Of a DNA stretch of 64,000 nucleotides, positions 53,492-63,355 are shown one piece after another (positions within the stretch are counted from its first letter, which is position 1; every line of letters starts with the position of its first letter). This DNA comes from MGNI01 sp964353875 (GTDB lineage Bacteria > Chloroflexota > Anaerolineae > Anaerolineales > E44-bin32): the NCBI GenBank assembly GCA_964353875.1, contig CAYGXU010000004.1, forward strand, positions 1 through 64,000, read 5' to 3'. Made by a program: the position numbers and the translations under genes. The notes under the pieces were generated by a model, which worked only from the letters and a program-made list of their open reading frames with translations, did no database searches and was not told the origin of the DNA.

Positions 53492-55126
53492 CTACTTTTC
53501 CGTCCGCTCTTTCCCCCCTACCACTCTCGCTCTCTCCGCTACGGCCTGAAGGAAGCTTCGGAAAAGCGGGTGCGGCCGGGTGGGTCGCGAGAGGAACTCT
53601 GGGTGGAATTGACTTCCTACCATAAAGGGATGATCCTTCAGCTCAGCGATTTCAACCAAGCGATTGTCGGGGGAAAGCCCAGAAAAAATCATCCCATGCT
53701 GATTATAGAGGTCGCGATAAGCATTGTTAAACTCGAATCGGTGACGATGTCTCTCCTGGACCAACGAGACAGGATATGCATCACCTGCACACGTACCTGG
53801 CACGAGCATACACGGATAAAGTCCTAAACGCATCGTGCCGCCCAAATCGTTCACAGCCCTTTGTTCTGGGAGCAGATCAATCACTGGATGAGGAGTGCTA
53901 CGATTGAATTCGGTGGAATTTACATCCTCGGACCCAAGGATATGGCGCCCGAACTCGATCACCATCACTTGCATCCCAAGACATAGTCCAAGGTAGGGTA
54001 TTTTCCTCTCACGCGCATAACGAGCCGCAGAAATCTTCCCCTCAATCCCACGTGAGCCAAATCCGCCAGGGACAATAATGCCGTGGCTGTTCTCTAATTC
54101 CTTCCAGCCCTTCTCCCGTTCCAGATCGGTGGAATGGAACCAGAGAATCTCGGCTTCTACTCCAACGGATAGTGCAGCATGTCTGACTGCCTCACGAACG
54201 CTCATGTAGGCATCCTGCAGTTCTACATATTTCCCAACCAATGCTATTCGTACTTTAGGGCGGGATTGCCTCTCTGCGGCAACCAACTGCTCCCAATCGG
54301 ACCAATCCGGCTGATTGCGAATTTCCAATCCCAAACGATCGAGAATGTAGTCCGCCAATCCCTCCCGTTCTAAGAGTAGAGGTATTTCATAGAGCAAGGG
54401 GACCGTCGTTAGCGGAATGACCGCCCTACGTTCGACATCACAAAAAAGAGCGATTTTCTCCTGTAAATCCTCACCCACTGGATGATCTGAACGAGCGATG
54501 ATCACATCCGGTGAAATACCGATCGAGCGCAGCTCGCGCACAGAGTGTTGCGTTGGTTTTGTCTTGATCTCCCCTGTAGCCCCGATATAGGGCAACCAGG
54601 TCACATGGATGAAGAGGGTGTTCTCCCGGCCCAGATCAGAACGCATCTGCCGTAAGGCTTCAAGGAAAGGCAAGGATTCGATGTCGCCCACCGTGCCCCC
54701 GATTTCAACGATGACGATCTCCGCCTGCGTGACTTTGGGAACCATGCGGATTCGGCGTTTAATCTCGTTGGTGATGTGTGGGATCACCTGAATGGTGCCG
54801 CCCAGGAAATCTCCACGGCGCTCTTGGGTGATGACATGCGAATAAATCTGTCCGGTGGTTACGTTACAAACATGGCTTAGACTGGTATCGATGAAACGCT
54901 CATAATGTCCCAAATCGAGATCGGTCTCCGTCCCATCATCCAACACATACACCTCACCATGCTGATAAGGGCTCATCGTTCCCGGATCGACATTGATATA
55001 GGGGTCAAGCTTCTGAATGGAAGGTCTGAATCCGCGCTCCTTCAATGTCTTCCCGATGGCAGCCGCTGTGACGCCTTTCCCAACCGAACTCACCACACCT
55101 CCGGTAACGAAAAGATACTTTGTCAT
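53492..55126 (-). CDS. pyrG: CTP synthase
   Basis: 544 residues. The synthetase domain (1-270) starts KYLFVTGGVVSSVGKG (phosphate-binding). The glutaminase domain (about 300-540) has LGLCLGMQ with the catalytic Cys, and SQFHPE near the end. Makes CTP from UTP with glutamine. GGAGG lies 6 bases before the ATG. Only about 36 bases separate its start from the terminator hairpin upstream, so its expression probably depends on read-through or on a very close promoter. Confidence 0.96.
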   Translation of the reverse strand: MTKYLFVTGGVVSSVGKGVTAAAIGKTLKERGFRPSIQKLDPYINVDPGTMSPYQHGEVYVLDDGTETDLDLGHYERFIDTSLSHVCNVTTGQIYSHVITQERRGDFLGGTIQVIPHITNEIKRRIRMVPKVTQAEIVIVEIGGTVGDIESLPFLEALRQMRSDLGRENTLFIHVTWLPYIGATGEIKTKPTQHSVRELRSIGISPDVIIARSDHPVGEDLQEKIALFCDVERRAVIPLTTVPLLYEIPLLLEREGLADYILDRLGLEIRNQPDWSDWEQLVAAERQSRPKVRIALVGKYVELQDAYMSVREAVRHAALSVGVEAEILWFHSTDLEREKGWKELENSHGIIVPGGFGSRGIEGKISAARYARERKIPYLGLCLGMQVMVIEFGRHILGSEDVNSTEFNRSTPHPVIDLLPEQRAVNDLGGTMRLGLYPCMLVPGTCAGDAYPVSLVQERHRHRFEFNNAYRDLYNQHGMIFSGLSPDNRLVEIAELKDHPFMVGSQFHPEFLSRPTRPHPLFRSFLQAVAERARVVGGKERTEK

Positions 55127-55154
55127 AATGCACCTCCGAGATTGGCAACCGGCC

Positions 55155-55199
55155 TAAAAAGAGCGGTGGGGAGGTTTACTTTCGGGCTCCTCCCCACCG
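55155..55199 (-). terminator. Strong terminator between the roadblock gene and pyrG
   Basis: Perfect 11-bp stem (55164-55174 with 55189-55199), 14-base loop, and CTCTTTTTA on the minus strand. It lies 36 bases before the pyrG start codon, a position typical of attenuators; pyrG of Gram-positive bacteria is known to be controlled by a leader terminator. Here it could equally be the terminator of the roadblock gene. Confidence 0.75.
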
Positions 55200-55240
55200 T
55201 TATCTCATATTCATGGTTATATAAATTGATGCCAGCCATA

Positions 55241-55627
55241 TCACCCTACAAGTTGTGTTAAATCCTCAGCCGCACGTCGCATTTCGAGGAAGACCAATCC
55301 CAATTTAGCTTGTTGACGGGCCATCACCGTAAGGACTGCTTCACTCCCCACAGCAACCAACAGGACATACCCGCCACTCCCATGGATGTATACCTCATGT
55401 AATAATCCCCGGCCTAATTCGCCTGAGATCCGCTCGCCAAGGCTAAGCATCGCCGCCGACATGGCCGAAACACGATCTTCTTCGATGCTTGAGGGAAGTG
55501 AAGAGGCGATGATTAATCCATCGACACTCACCAAAGCGGAAGACTCCACATCCGGTGTGTTCCCCTGCAGAGCCTTTAATCGATCGATCATCAAGTCCGT
55601 ACGGCTTTTTTCCATGCGCATTTTCAT
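55241..55627 (-). CDS. Roadblock/LC7-domain protein
   Basis: 128 residues. The roadblock fold pattern is clear: ALVSVDGLIIASSLP, then AMSAAMLSLGERISGELGRG and VLLVAVGSEAVLTVMA. Such proteins bind or regulate small GTPases of the MglA type and act in polarity and motility. No MglA-type GTPase is seen in the window. Several in-frame Met codons are close together at the start (55627, 55621, 55615). Confidence 0.88.
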   Translation of the reverse strand: MKMRMEKSRTDLMIDRLKALQGNTPDVESSALVSVDGLIIASSLPSSIEEDRVSAMSAAMLSLGERISGELGRGLLHEVYIHGSGGYVLLVAVGSEAVLTVMARQQAKLGLVFLEMRRAAEDLTQLVG

Positions 55628-56087
55628 GATCCTGATACGACTCCGCCCAGTCTACCATAGCCCAATAGGACCTGCAAGAAAGCCTGAATAACGGCTGCAT
55701 TTCTGATCCATCATCCAATTTTCAAGAATATTAACCTGCTTTCTCAGTTCCTAGAGTTAATTTCCTTCTCAACGTAAGGGAATAACAATGAGAGACATCT
55801 AATACTTGAGAAAGGGATTCATTTGAAGAAGCAGGGATATTCAGCGGATCATCCCGGCAATGTGAAAACATGGCGCTTTCATGAAGAAAACAAAGAAAGA
55901 GAAGCGGGCAGAAGGTCTTAAGAGCATCTTTAATTATTGACAAATACTTGACTTAACATTGACATAATATTATTATATGGGCTGTTGGGATTCTTATTTT
56001 CTATATATAAAAATATGATATTTAAGGTGATATAGGGAATATTCTAAAATGGAAAGGGTTCATGGTGCGGGGGAAAGGAAGGTTAAG
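55628..56087. other. Spacer between the roadblock gene and rpoD
   Basis: No gene supported. The right-hand part is very AT-rich and contains the rpoD promoter. Confidence 0.45.
55948..55976 (+). promoter_or_regulatory. Probable rpoD promoter
   Basis: TTGACT (55948-55953), 17 bases, TATTAT (55971-55976). Two further TTGACA-like boxes overlap nearby (55938 and 55959), so the exact pair is uncertain. The predicted 5' leader is about 105 bases. Confidence 0.45.
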
Positions 56088-57320
56088 ATGAATAAACGAA
56101 ATAATCACTCACGGCAACCACGTGGTTCGAAAAAAAGGGTGAAACGAATTGAAGCCTCACCTGAAAGGATTGAATTGACGGAAATCGTCCCGCTCGAGAG
56201 CCTGGTCGATCGGGCTCAGAGAGAAAATGAACAAGAAGCATATCATTTCCACAGCCCCTCCTATCCAAGGTCGACCGATATTGATATAGCTCAGCGTGTC
56301 TCTCATGAGGCTGATTGGGGCGATCCCTTCCCTGCGTCAGCTGAGGCAATGGATCCTGACGAAACTCAGGCGGAAACCGAAGTGGACAATCGAGCCATTG
56401 TGGAAGAAATCGACTCCAACGATCCGGTTTCCCTCTATTTCCGAGAGATCAGCAAAATCCCCTTGCTCAGTCATGAAGAGGAGATCTCCCTGGCAAAGCG
56501 GATCGAAACCGGACGAGAGGCAAGCGCGATCCTTGCCCGGGGTATCGCCTCTGCAAAGCAGCGTTTGGAGTTGCTCCGATCAGTCGAGGACGGATGGGCG
56601 GCACGCGAGCATTTGATCACCGCTAATTTCCGCCTGGTGATCAGTGTGGCTAAGAAATACATCGGCCGAGGATTGCCCTTCCTGGACCTCATTCAAGACG
56701 GCAACATCGGTCTCATCCGGGCTACCAAAAAGTTCGAATACCGACGCGGTTACCGTTTCTCGACCTATGCCACCTGGTGGATACGGCAGGCGGTCTCACG
56801 CGCGGTTGCTGATCAAGGCCGTACGATTCGGCTCCCAGTTCATATGGGCGATCAAATCAACCGTTTACATCGAATATCACATCGGCTTATCCAGAAGCTC
56901 GGTCGTGAGCCAACCCCATCCGAATTGTCGAATGCCCTTGACATGCCAATGGAAAAGGTAGAGGAGCTTCTCTCGGTCGATCAACGCCCCCTCTCACTTG
57001 AATTCCCGGCCGATGAAGATGAGGACAACGACTTGTTCGACTACACACCGGACACCATCCAACCTGCACCAGCGGATATGGTGAATGAGAAGATTATGCA
57101 AGAGCATGTCCAGGCCGTGCTGAATACACTGCCGGCACGTGAAGCACGAATCTTGCAGCTTCGATTTGGACTTGCTGACGGTAAAATCCATACTCTGAGC
57201 GAGGTGGGTAAAAAATTAGGGGTCACCCGTGAGCGCGTACGGCAAATCGAAGCTCAGGCATTTCGTCGCTTGCGTCAACCTAAATTGCGCCGACTGCTCC
57301 AAGATTACCTGAGCAACTAA
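56088..57320 (+). CDS. rpoD: Primary RNA polymerase sigma factor (RpoD/SigA)
   Basis: 410 residues from the ATG at 56088 (GGAAGG 6 bases upstream). An in-frame ATG 13 codons upstream is less likely. After a charged N-terminal part of about 100 residues, region 1.2 is DPVSLYFREISKIPLL. Region 2 is LITANFRLVISVAKKY, LPFLDLIQDGNIGLIRA and FSTYATWWIRQAVSRA. Region 3 has LPVHMGDQINRL, and region 4 has LGVTRERVRQIEAQAFRRLR. A typical group 1 sigma factor, somewhat short and without a clear region 1.1. Confidence 0.93.
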   Translation: MNKRNNHSRQPRGSKKRVKRIEASPERIELTEIVPLESLVDRAQRENEQEAYHFHSPSYPRSTDIDIAQRVSHEADWGDPFPASAEAMDPDETQAETEVDNRAIVEEIDSNDPVSLYFREISKIPLLSHEEEISLAKRIETGREASAILARGIASAKQRLELLRSVEDGWAAREHLITANFRLVISVAKKYIGRGLPFLDLIQDGNIGLIRATKKFEYRRGYRFSTYATWWIRQAVSRAVADQGRTIRLPVHMGDQINRLHRISHRLIQKLGREPTPSELSNALDMPMEKVEELLSVDQRPLSLEFPADEDEDNDLFDYTPDTIQPAPADMVNEKIMQEHVQAVLNTLPAREARILQLRFGLADGKIHTLSEVGKKLGVTRERVRQIEAQAFRRLRQPKLRRLLQDYLSN

Positions 57321-57354
57321 AAGTCGAGCTGCAGACAAGGCGGATTAATATAAC

Positions 57355-57390
57355 GAGCTCTGCCGAGGATTCGCGGCAGAGCTCTTCTGT
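57355..57390. terminator. Terminator after rpoD, probably bidirectional
   Basis: 11-bp stem GAGCTCTGCCG/CGGCAGAGCTC (57355-57365 with 57374-57384) with an 8-base loop. The plus-strand tail is ttctgtt. It lies between rpoD (plus) and mltG (minus), so it may serve both. Confidence 0.75.
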
Positions 57391-57452
57391 TCGATCCATC
57401 CTAGCGGGTGATGTCTTCTTTTGTTCTTCTGGCAACATTCCTAAGCGGCAAT

Positions 57453-58589
57453 TCATTCGCACGCATTCGCCTCGTGCTCCTCGAAGGTCACTGCAAACGC
57501 ATGACCACCTGACCCATCGCACTTGGCTCGGAAATACAAATAAGGCGTATCCTCCGGAAAAGCAATCGCATGCAACGAAGCCAATCCTGGATTTGCGATT
57601 GGTCCCGGAGGGATTCCGGCCTGAAGATAGGTGTTATAAGGAGAATCGAAATCCAGATCCAGCAGTGAAAGCGGCGCTTTCCACCAACTACCATCTGGTT
57701 GCTGTCCTAAAGCATATTGTACAGTGGGATCTGCTTCCAGCTTCATCCCAAGCGTCAGACGATTGAAAAAAACCGAACCGATGATGGGTCGCTCCTCGGG
57801 AAGGATTGCCTCCCTCTCCACGATCGAAGCCAGTGTCACAGCCTGATGCAAGGTAAGACCTTGTTGTTGAATCCCATTACGCAGATCATCGTTGAAACGT
57901 TGAAGGAAATTATCCAGCATAGCATTCACCAGATCGTCTGCTGTCAAGTCGGGGGGTAGAGAATAGGTATCAGGGAAGAGATATCCTTCCATGGTAGCAT
58001 CGAAGGGAAGAGCACCTGGTTGGGGGTCCTGTTGCGACCATTGTTGTGTCCTTCGCAAAAACGCATCGGCAATCGTCTCATAATCAGATTTCCGCAACGC
58101 CTCTACAATCTGTTCCCGTCGCCATCCCTCCACTATGGTAAACGAAAATACTTTTGCTTGTGCTTTCTGGAGTATCGCTGCGATTTCACGAATGGTCATG
58201 CCGCCATCCAGGATGTATTGACCAGCATCGATTCCGGTGTCTAACCCTCGATATCTTAGATAATTTGTAAGTAAAGCACCATTGGGGAGCAGTCCCATGG
58301 AATGTAATTGGGAGGCCACTTGAACTGCGGTCGCCCCTTGTGCCACCTCCAACTCATAGACCATAGAAGAGTCCCCCACAGGCGTATCAAGCGCATTGAG
58401 ATGAATGATCAAGTATCCCGCAAGGAGGTTTCGCTGAACCGGATCCAATGAGGGTGAGGCTGGGCCGAGTTCAACTGCCATGATCGGAAAACCCCAAAGC
58501 AAGATACCTGTTGCGAAAAGGGCGCAGAAACCTCCGAGAAACAAAATCAAGGCAGCAATCTTGCAGCCGCCACTACGTTTGTTGCGCAT
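57453..58589 (-). CDS. mltG: Endolytic murein transglycosylase MltG
   Basis: 378 residues from the ATG at 58589, with AGGAG 7 bases upstream inside ruvX. One transmembrane segment (about 12-33). Then a LysM-like part (AQGATAVQVASQLHSMGLLP) and the YceG catalytic domain, with the key Glu in LASIVEREAI and PEERPIIGSVFFNRL, and YNTYLQAGIPPGPIANPG. It cuts nascent peptidoglycan strands. Overlaps ruvX by 17 bases. Confidence 0.93.
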   Translation of the reverse strand: MRNKRSGGCKIAALILFLGGFCALFATGILLWGFPIMAVELGPASPSLDPVQRNLLAGYLIIHLNALDTPVGDSSMVYELEVAQGATAVQVASQLHSMGLLPNGALLTNYLRYRGLDTGIDAGQYILDGGMTIREIAAILQKAQAKVFSFTIVEGWRREQIVEALRKSDYETIADAFLRRTQQWSQQDPQPGALPFDATMEGYLFPDTYSLPPDLTADDLVNAMLDNFLQRFNDDLRNGIQQQGLTLHQAVTLASIVEREAILPEERPIIGSVFFNRLTLGMKLEADPTVQYALGQQPDGSWWKAPLSLLDLDFDSPYNTYLQAGIPPGPIANPGLASLHAIAFPEDTPYLYFRAKCDGSGGHAFAVTFEEHEANACE

Positions 58590-58965
58590 CGAGATACTCC
58601 TGTAGGATGAATGCCGCCGCGCGAGCATCAAGCAGGCTGGTTTTTTTTCTATCCCCCCCTGCACGCAGCGATGAGTTGCTCTCATCCCATGTTTTTATGG
58701 GAATGGACGTTCTCTCGTATAGACTCGCTACCAGACGCATAGATTTTCGTGCCTGGGGTCCCACCTTGCCCTCAAAATCGTAAGCCACGCCAACGACGAT
58801 GCACTCAACATCGAGCGATTGCGCTTCCCTCAGGATCGCCTCTGTGGCCGTTGCGCGTGACTGGTATTCGATCACCTTAAGCGGGCGGGCAATTGTTCCG
58901 CTTGGATCGCTCACTGCCAAACCGATGCGCACCTCGCCAGGGTCAACCGCCATTATCCTCCCCAT
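58573..58965 (-). CDS. ruvX: Holliday-junction-resolvase-like protein RuvX (YqgF)
   Basis: 130 residues from the ATG at 58965 (GGGAG 9 bases upstream). MAVDPGEVRIGLAVSD is the RNase-H-fold first strand with its Asp. VVGVAYDFEGKVGPQA and WDESNSS provide further acidic positions. YqgF proteins process the 16S rRNA 5' end and may act in recombination. Overlaps both neighbours (mltG and the baseplate-J-like gene), so the three are translated as a unit. Confidence 0.88.
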   Translation of the reverse strand: MGRIMAVDPGEVRIGLAVSDPSGTIARPLKVIEYQSRATATEAILREAQSLDVECIVVGVAYDFEGKVGPQARKSMRLVASLYERTSIPIKTWDESNSSLRAGGDRKKTSLLDARAAAFILQEYLDAQQT

Positions 58966-60473
58966 GCTGGGTACTCCCAATCCAAATAAATCTCGATTTG
59001 CCCGCGTATCCATGGCAATACTGGAAACCACTCAGGTCTCAGGTTAACGATAGCTGGCCGAGCCAAGTTGAGTGTGTTATCCAGCCATTCTTCCACGTCG
59101 TTCGGCGATTGCCCCAAGCTCTGTTGTCTAAGATCATTCAAATCCATCCAAGCATACGTTCCCCTCTCGATCAACAAAGATAGTTGCGATTCACTCAAAC
59201 CGTTTGCAGGTTCCAACTTGGCTTTGCGAACAAGAAATGATTCGGGGATCAATGCTTGCCCATCAGGAAGTTCATGGATAACATCATCTCCTACTGCATC
59301 CCATAAATACTCCTGGCGGATGGCAATTCCTTCGATTTCCACATCAAACACCAACATCACCTCATCGGTGATCTCCCCTGCATGATGATCAAAAAATCGT
59401 CCCAAAATCCGGTTTACTCGTAGGCTTTCCTCAACAAAGACGCGATCCTCCCCAATCTGGCTCCGGTAGTACTCCTCAGCCTCCAGCAACAGGCGTTCAA
59501 GGAGAGTCTCTTCGAGTCTATCAAGATCATATTGGGTAACACTTGGAGAGAGGGTATCTTCGCCCCCTGAAGTGCGTTGGGGATTGTTCACAGAAACTAC
59601 TAGACCCAATGTCCCATCCACACGAGTGATCGACTCTTCAGGGATATTGCCCCCACTTCCCAAGTCCATTGCCTCGATAGGAACTCTCACTTGGGCTCCT
59701 ATCTCCGCCGGAAGACTTTCATCGCGGGTTGTTTGAAAAGCCTTACCTTTATCTGTTCGAAGGATTGTTCCTTTGGGAATATCCAAAGCCTGCAACGAAT
59801 GGCTGGTAAAAACCACCCACCCTTCAGCAGAGGAAATTGGTACAGAAATCCTTCCGGTTGTGGGTCGAGTATCACTTCCGCTTACCTGAAAGTAAATTTT
59901 CTCGGTCAATACCTGTCCGGAGGTTGAAATCCCTTCCCTATCTAATTCGAAAGGAATAGTCATTTCAATTTGGTCACTCATCTGTTGCGGTGCGAGGATG
60001 ATTTCTGCGGTGGGATAAAACGCTGCAATAACAAATACAAAAAGGAAGATGATGAGCACCAGGAAAGGGATCCTATTCCTTTCAAAGAAACTGAGCGCTT
60101 TTGTAGAGATCGGCTTCCTATCCCTCCATTCTCCCCGCGAGGCGTGGATGGCTTCTCCGAGTTCCTTGAGGTCTGATAAATGTGATTGCAGAGGCTGCCA
60201 GCGTTCTTCTGGCAATATTTCCAAAGATTCAAAAAGCGGTATACCTAAATCATGAGCATCCTTACGCACATCGGGATCAAAAGTTAGAAGTCCGATTTGC
60301 ATTTGACGTTGGGATGCATAACGTTTCAAGAGCACTAAATCCAATCTCCGTGTCAGCACTCTTCCCCGATCTGGCCAGACCAGCAGTGTGCGCGGTGCTT
60401 TAACCCAACCGAGCATATCGCGGGTCGAAAAGAAGTCATCTTCCGGATTTAAGTAGATGATTTGGACTTTCAC
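58953..60473 (-). CDS. Membrane-anchored protein with a baseplate-J-like region
   Basis: 506 residues. The N-terminal domain (about 1-95: KVQIIYLNPEDDFFSTRDML, then RTLLVWPDRGRVLTRRLDLVLLKRYASQ) looks like a soluble nucleotide- or helicase-associated fold of unknown role. One transmembrane helix at about 132-152. The outer part has the pattern IPKGTILRTD-...-SLPAEIGAQVRVPIEAMDLGSGGNIPEESI, like the beta-sandwich of phage baseplate J proteins. No other phage genes are present. Located between alaS and ruvX in one operon. Known from other Chloroflexota by pattern; the function is not known to me. Confidence 0.7.
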   Translation of the reverse strand: MKVQIIYLNPEDDFFSTRDMLGWVKAPRTLLVWPDRGRVLTRRLDLVLLKRYASQRQMQIGLLTFDPDVRKDAHDLGIPLFESLEILPEERWQPLQSHLSDLKELGEAIHASRGEWRDRKPISTKALSFFERNRIPFLVLIIFLFVFVIAAFYPTAEIILAPQQMSDQIEMTIPFELDREGISTSGQVLTEKIYFQVSGSDTRPTTGRISVPISSAEGWVVFTSHSLQALDIPKGTILRTDKGKAFQTTRDESLPAEIGAQVRVPIEAMDLGSGGNIPEESITRVDGTLGLVVSVNNPQRTSGGEDTLSPSVTQYDLDRLEETLLERLLLEAEEYYRSQIGEDRVFVEESLRVNRILGRFFDHHAGEITDEVMLVFDVEIEGIAIRQEYLWDAVGDDVIHELPDGQALIPESFLVRKAKLEPANGLSESQLSLLIERGTYAWMDLNDLRQQSLGQSPNDVEEWLDNTLNLARPAIVNLRPEWFPVLPWIRGQIEIYLDWEYPAWGG

Positions 60474-60501
60474 GAAATAATTGAACGACCCTTTCGATGC
60501 A

Positions 60502-63252
60502 TCAGGTTAAACGATTACGGACCCACGCTTCCACCCGAGCCAGCCCCTCAGGCAATTTTTTGGCCTGTCCGCCGCCTGCTTGAGCCAATGTGGGTCGACC
60601 ACCTCCGCTGCCTCCAACGCTTTCAGCAACTGTCTTAACCAAATCGGAAGCATCCAGACCCCGTTCGACCAAATCCTGAGTTATACATGCCACGACTAAT
60701 GCTCGTCCTGCATGAACAGAGCCCAATACCGCAATCCCTGAAGGATATTCATTTCGGAAAAGGTCCGTCAATTGACGGAGTGTTTCCATATTTACACCTG
60801 GGATCATCCCTCGTAATACAGTGACAGCTTCGATTTGCTCCGGCGCTAAAGCGCGGTAATCGGCCAAAGCCAATTGATACTTCAGCTCGTCGAATTCTTT
60901 CTGGAGCCGATTTTGTCCCTCTATCAAGGACGCAATCCGCTCCTCCAAGGCATCCTCTGAAGTGTCCAATTGCCGTGAAAGACGACTAAGAATAGCGCGT
61001 TGGCGATTGATCAATTCGACCGCCGCTCTCCCGGTAAGCGCTTCGATACGTCGAATCCCGGCAGCGACACTACCTTCGCTCAAAATTATAAAAGGGCCGA
61101 TTATCCCAGTTCGTTGCACATGTGTGCCGCCACACAGCTCGAAAGAGAGACGATCATCCTCTCCGATCTTGATTGTACGCACGACCTCGCCGTATGTCTC
61201 GCCAAAGAGCGCCATTGCCCCTCCATGGATGGCTTCCTCCTGACGCATATACTCGATGTCTAATTCATAATTTGTCAAAATAGCTTCGCCCACATATCGT
61301 TCCACTTCTTCAATTTGCTCTTTGGTCATCGCCTTCGAATGCGTGAAGTCAAAACGCAGGCGATCCGCAGCAACCAGTGATCCCGCCTGACGTGCATGCC
61401 CTCCAAGGACCTTCTGCAGTGCTGCATGAAGCAAATGGGTTGCCGTATGGTTGCGCATGATATCCTGTCGCCTGGAGCGATCGATCTCAACCACACTCCC
61501 ATCCCCCACTCGCGGCTTTCCAATTTTCACAGTACCCATGTGGAGAATTAGCCCATCAATTGGCTGAGAAACATTTGTAATCTCAATCACCCATTCCTGT
61601 CCATCGAGAGAGCGGATCAGACCCATATCAGAGACTTGCCCGCCTGATTCAATGTAGAAATTTGTTGCCGGAACGACGACTTCAATTTGATCGCCTGGAA
61701 GCGCCTGCTCGATCAACTCTCCCGCTCGAACCAAGACAAGCAATTGGCCAGAAAGCTTGCCTTCCTTATATGGATCGTACGTTACACCTGAGGCACTTAA
61801 ATCCCCTTTTCTCCTCAGATCGAGGAAAATTTTCTGATAAAGATCGGCTTTGGCAGGGGCCATGCTCTCTTGGATCTTACCTGCGCCTGATGCGAAGCGA
61901 TGGGCTTCCATCGCATGATTGAAACTCTCAACCTCAACCTCAAGATTTTTCTCACGCGCAACGTCCCTGGATATCTCCAGGGGCAGACCATAGGTAGCGT
62001 AGAGATCAAAGGCTTCCTCTCCCGGCAGGAACGACCCTCCACCAGATTGAATTCGCGCAAGTTGTTGTTCCAGCCGAGCTAAGCCCTGATCAATCGTGCG
62101 ATGGAACCTTTCCTCCTCCTCCTTGATGGTTTGGAGGATCGCGTTTCGATTGCGGGATAACTCCTGGTAGAAATCGCCGTATTGCTCAACCACCAAGTCC
62201 GCAATTCGCGCAAGAAATGGCTGATCAAAGCCCAGTTCGCTGCCAAACCGGCTTGCCCTTCGGATCACCATCCTGCATACATAGTTCCTGCCGATATTCC
62301 CGGGAACCACCCCATCAGCAATCAAGAAGGCTGCCGCGCGACTATGATCGGCGATGACTCGATAGGGAGTGATCCAATTCGATCGCTCTTGCTGACTGTG
62401 CCCGGTGAGGGATTGAATCTGATCCAGCATAGGCGCAAATAAATCGGTCTTATAGTTCGAATCGACATTCTGCAGAACCGACACAATTCGTTCAAATCCC
62501 ATCCCGGTATCGACATGTTTCTCAGGGAGTGGATGCAATTCCGCGGGACTCAACCGGTTGTATTGGATGAAAACGAGATTCCACAATTCCAGAAAACGAC
62601 TACAATCTCCGTTTACTCGGCAGACATGCCCGGTCACCCCTTTCTTCTTGCAATACGCTTCACCCAGATCAAAATGAATCTCTGAATCAGGACCACAGGG
62701 ACCTATTTCAGCCATCTCCCAAAAATTTTGCTCTCTGCCGAAGAAAAGAATCTGATCGGAGTTAAAACCCGGTTGCTGTGCCCATATTTCTGCTGCCTCA
62801 TCATCACGCGGGATCTCTCGGCGCTGATCCTCGAAGACGGTCGCCCAGAGTCGATCTTTGGGAAGCCCCCAGACGCCAGTTAGGAGCTCCCATGCCCATT
62901 GTATTGTCTCTCGCTTATAGTAATCCCCAAAGGACCAATTCCCCAACATCTCAAAGAAAGTATGGTGACTGTCATCGCGTCCCACATCATCCAAATCATT
63001 GTGTTTCCCAGCCACACGCATGCACTTCTGCGCATCGACAGCACGCTTGTAAGGACGTCTTCCTGTTCCCAAGAACATATCCTTGAACTGAACCATACCC
63101 GCATTGGTGAAAAGGAGGGTAGGATCATCCCCAGGAACCAGGGAGGATGAGGGGACGATTTTATGCTCACGCTCAGCAAAGAAATCCAGAAAGGTCTGAC
63201 GTACCTTTTTTGAAGGCCAGTTTGAAGCCGAAAACGACCGAGTGGATGGCAT
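60502..63252 (-). CDS. alaS: Alanyl-tRNA synthetase
   Basis: 916 residues from the ATG at 63252 (AGGAGGG 4 bases upstream); an ATG 6 codons earlier is less likely. The class II core has TLLFTNAGMVQFKDMFLG. The editing domain has HTATHLLH and CGGTH, both zinc-binding, and the C-Ala domain has GGGRPTLAQAGGG. It charges tRNA-Ala. First gene of the alaS-baseplateJ-ruvX-mltG operon. Confidence 0.96.
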   Translation of the reverse strand: MPSTRSFSASNWPSKKVRQTFLDFFAEREHKIVPSSSLVPGDDPTLLFTNAGMVQFKDMFLGTGRRPYKRAVDAQKCMRVAGKHNDLDDVGRDDSHHTFFEMLGNWSFGDYYKRETIQWAWELLTGVWGLPKDRLWATVFEDQRREIPRDDEAAEIWAQQPGFNSDQILFFGREQNFWEMAEIGPCGPDSEIHFDLGEAYCKKKGVTGHVCRVNGDCSRFLELWNLVFIQYNRLSPAELHPLPEKHVDTGMGFERIVSVLQNVDSNYKTDLFAPMLDQIQSLTGHSQQERSNWITPYRVIADHSRAAAFLIADGVVPGNIGRNYVCRMVIRRASRFGSELGFDQPFLARIADLVVEQYGDFYQELSRNRNAILQTIKEEEERFHRTIDQGLARLEQQLARIQSGGGSFLPGEEAFDLYATYGLPLEISRDVAREKNLEVEVESFNHAMEAHRFASGAGKIQESMAPAKADLYQKIFLDLRRKGDLSASGVTYDPYKEGKLSGQLLVLVRAGELIEQALPGDQIEVVVPATNFYIESGGQVSDMGLIRSLDGQEWVIEITNVSQPIDGLILHMGTVKIGKPRVGDGSVVEIDRSRRQDIMRNHTATHLLHAALQKVLGGHARQAGSLVAADRLRFDFTHSKAMTKEQIEEVERYVGEAILTNYELDIEYMRQEEAIHGGAMALFGETYGEVVRTIKIGEDDRLSFELCGGTHVQRTGIIGPFIILSEGSVAAGIRRIEALTGRAAVELINRQRAILSRLSRQLDTSEDALEERIASLIEGQNRLQKEFDELKYQLALADYRALAPEQIEAVTVLRGMIPGVNMETLRQLTDLFRNEYPSGIAVLGSVHAGRALVVACITQDLVERGLDASDLVKTVAESVGGSGGGRPTLAQAGGGQAKKLPEGLARVEAWVRNRLT

Positions 63253-63355
63253 CTTCCCTCCTTGGCTCATTTAGGCGATTATAAGCGATGAAATAGACCG
63301 CTTCAACCTCCACTAAATACACTCTCCGCCCTTGCTCAAGGTATAATCCATTCCA

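Noticed and set aside
55731..55943. Minus-strand open frame upstream of rpoD
   Set aside because: Low-complexity translation without a start signal, lying in the promoter spacer.
58953..60473. Prophage remnant
   Set aside because: The baseplate-J-like pattern is the only phage-type signal. All neighbours are housekeeping genes in one overlapping operon, so a prophage is unlikely.
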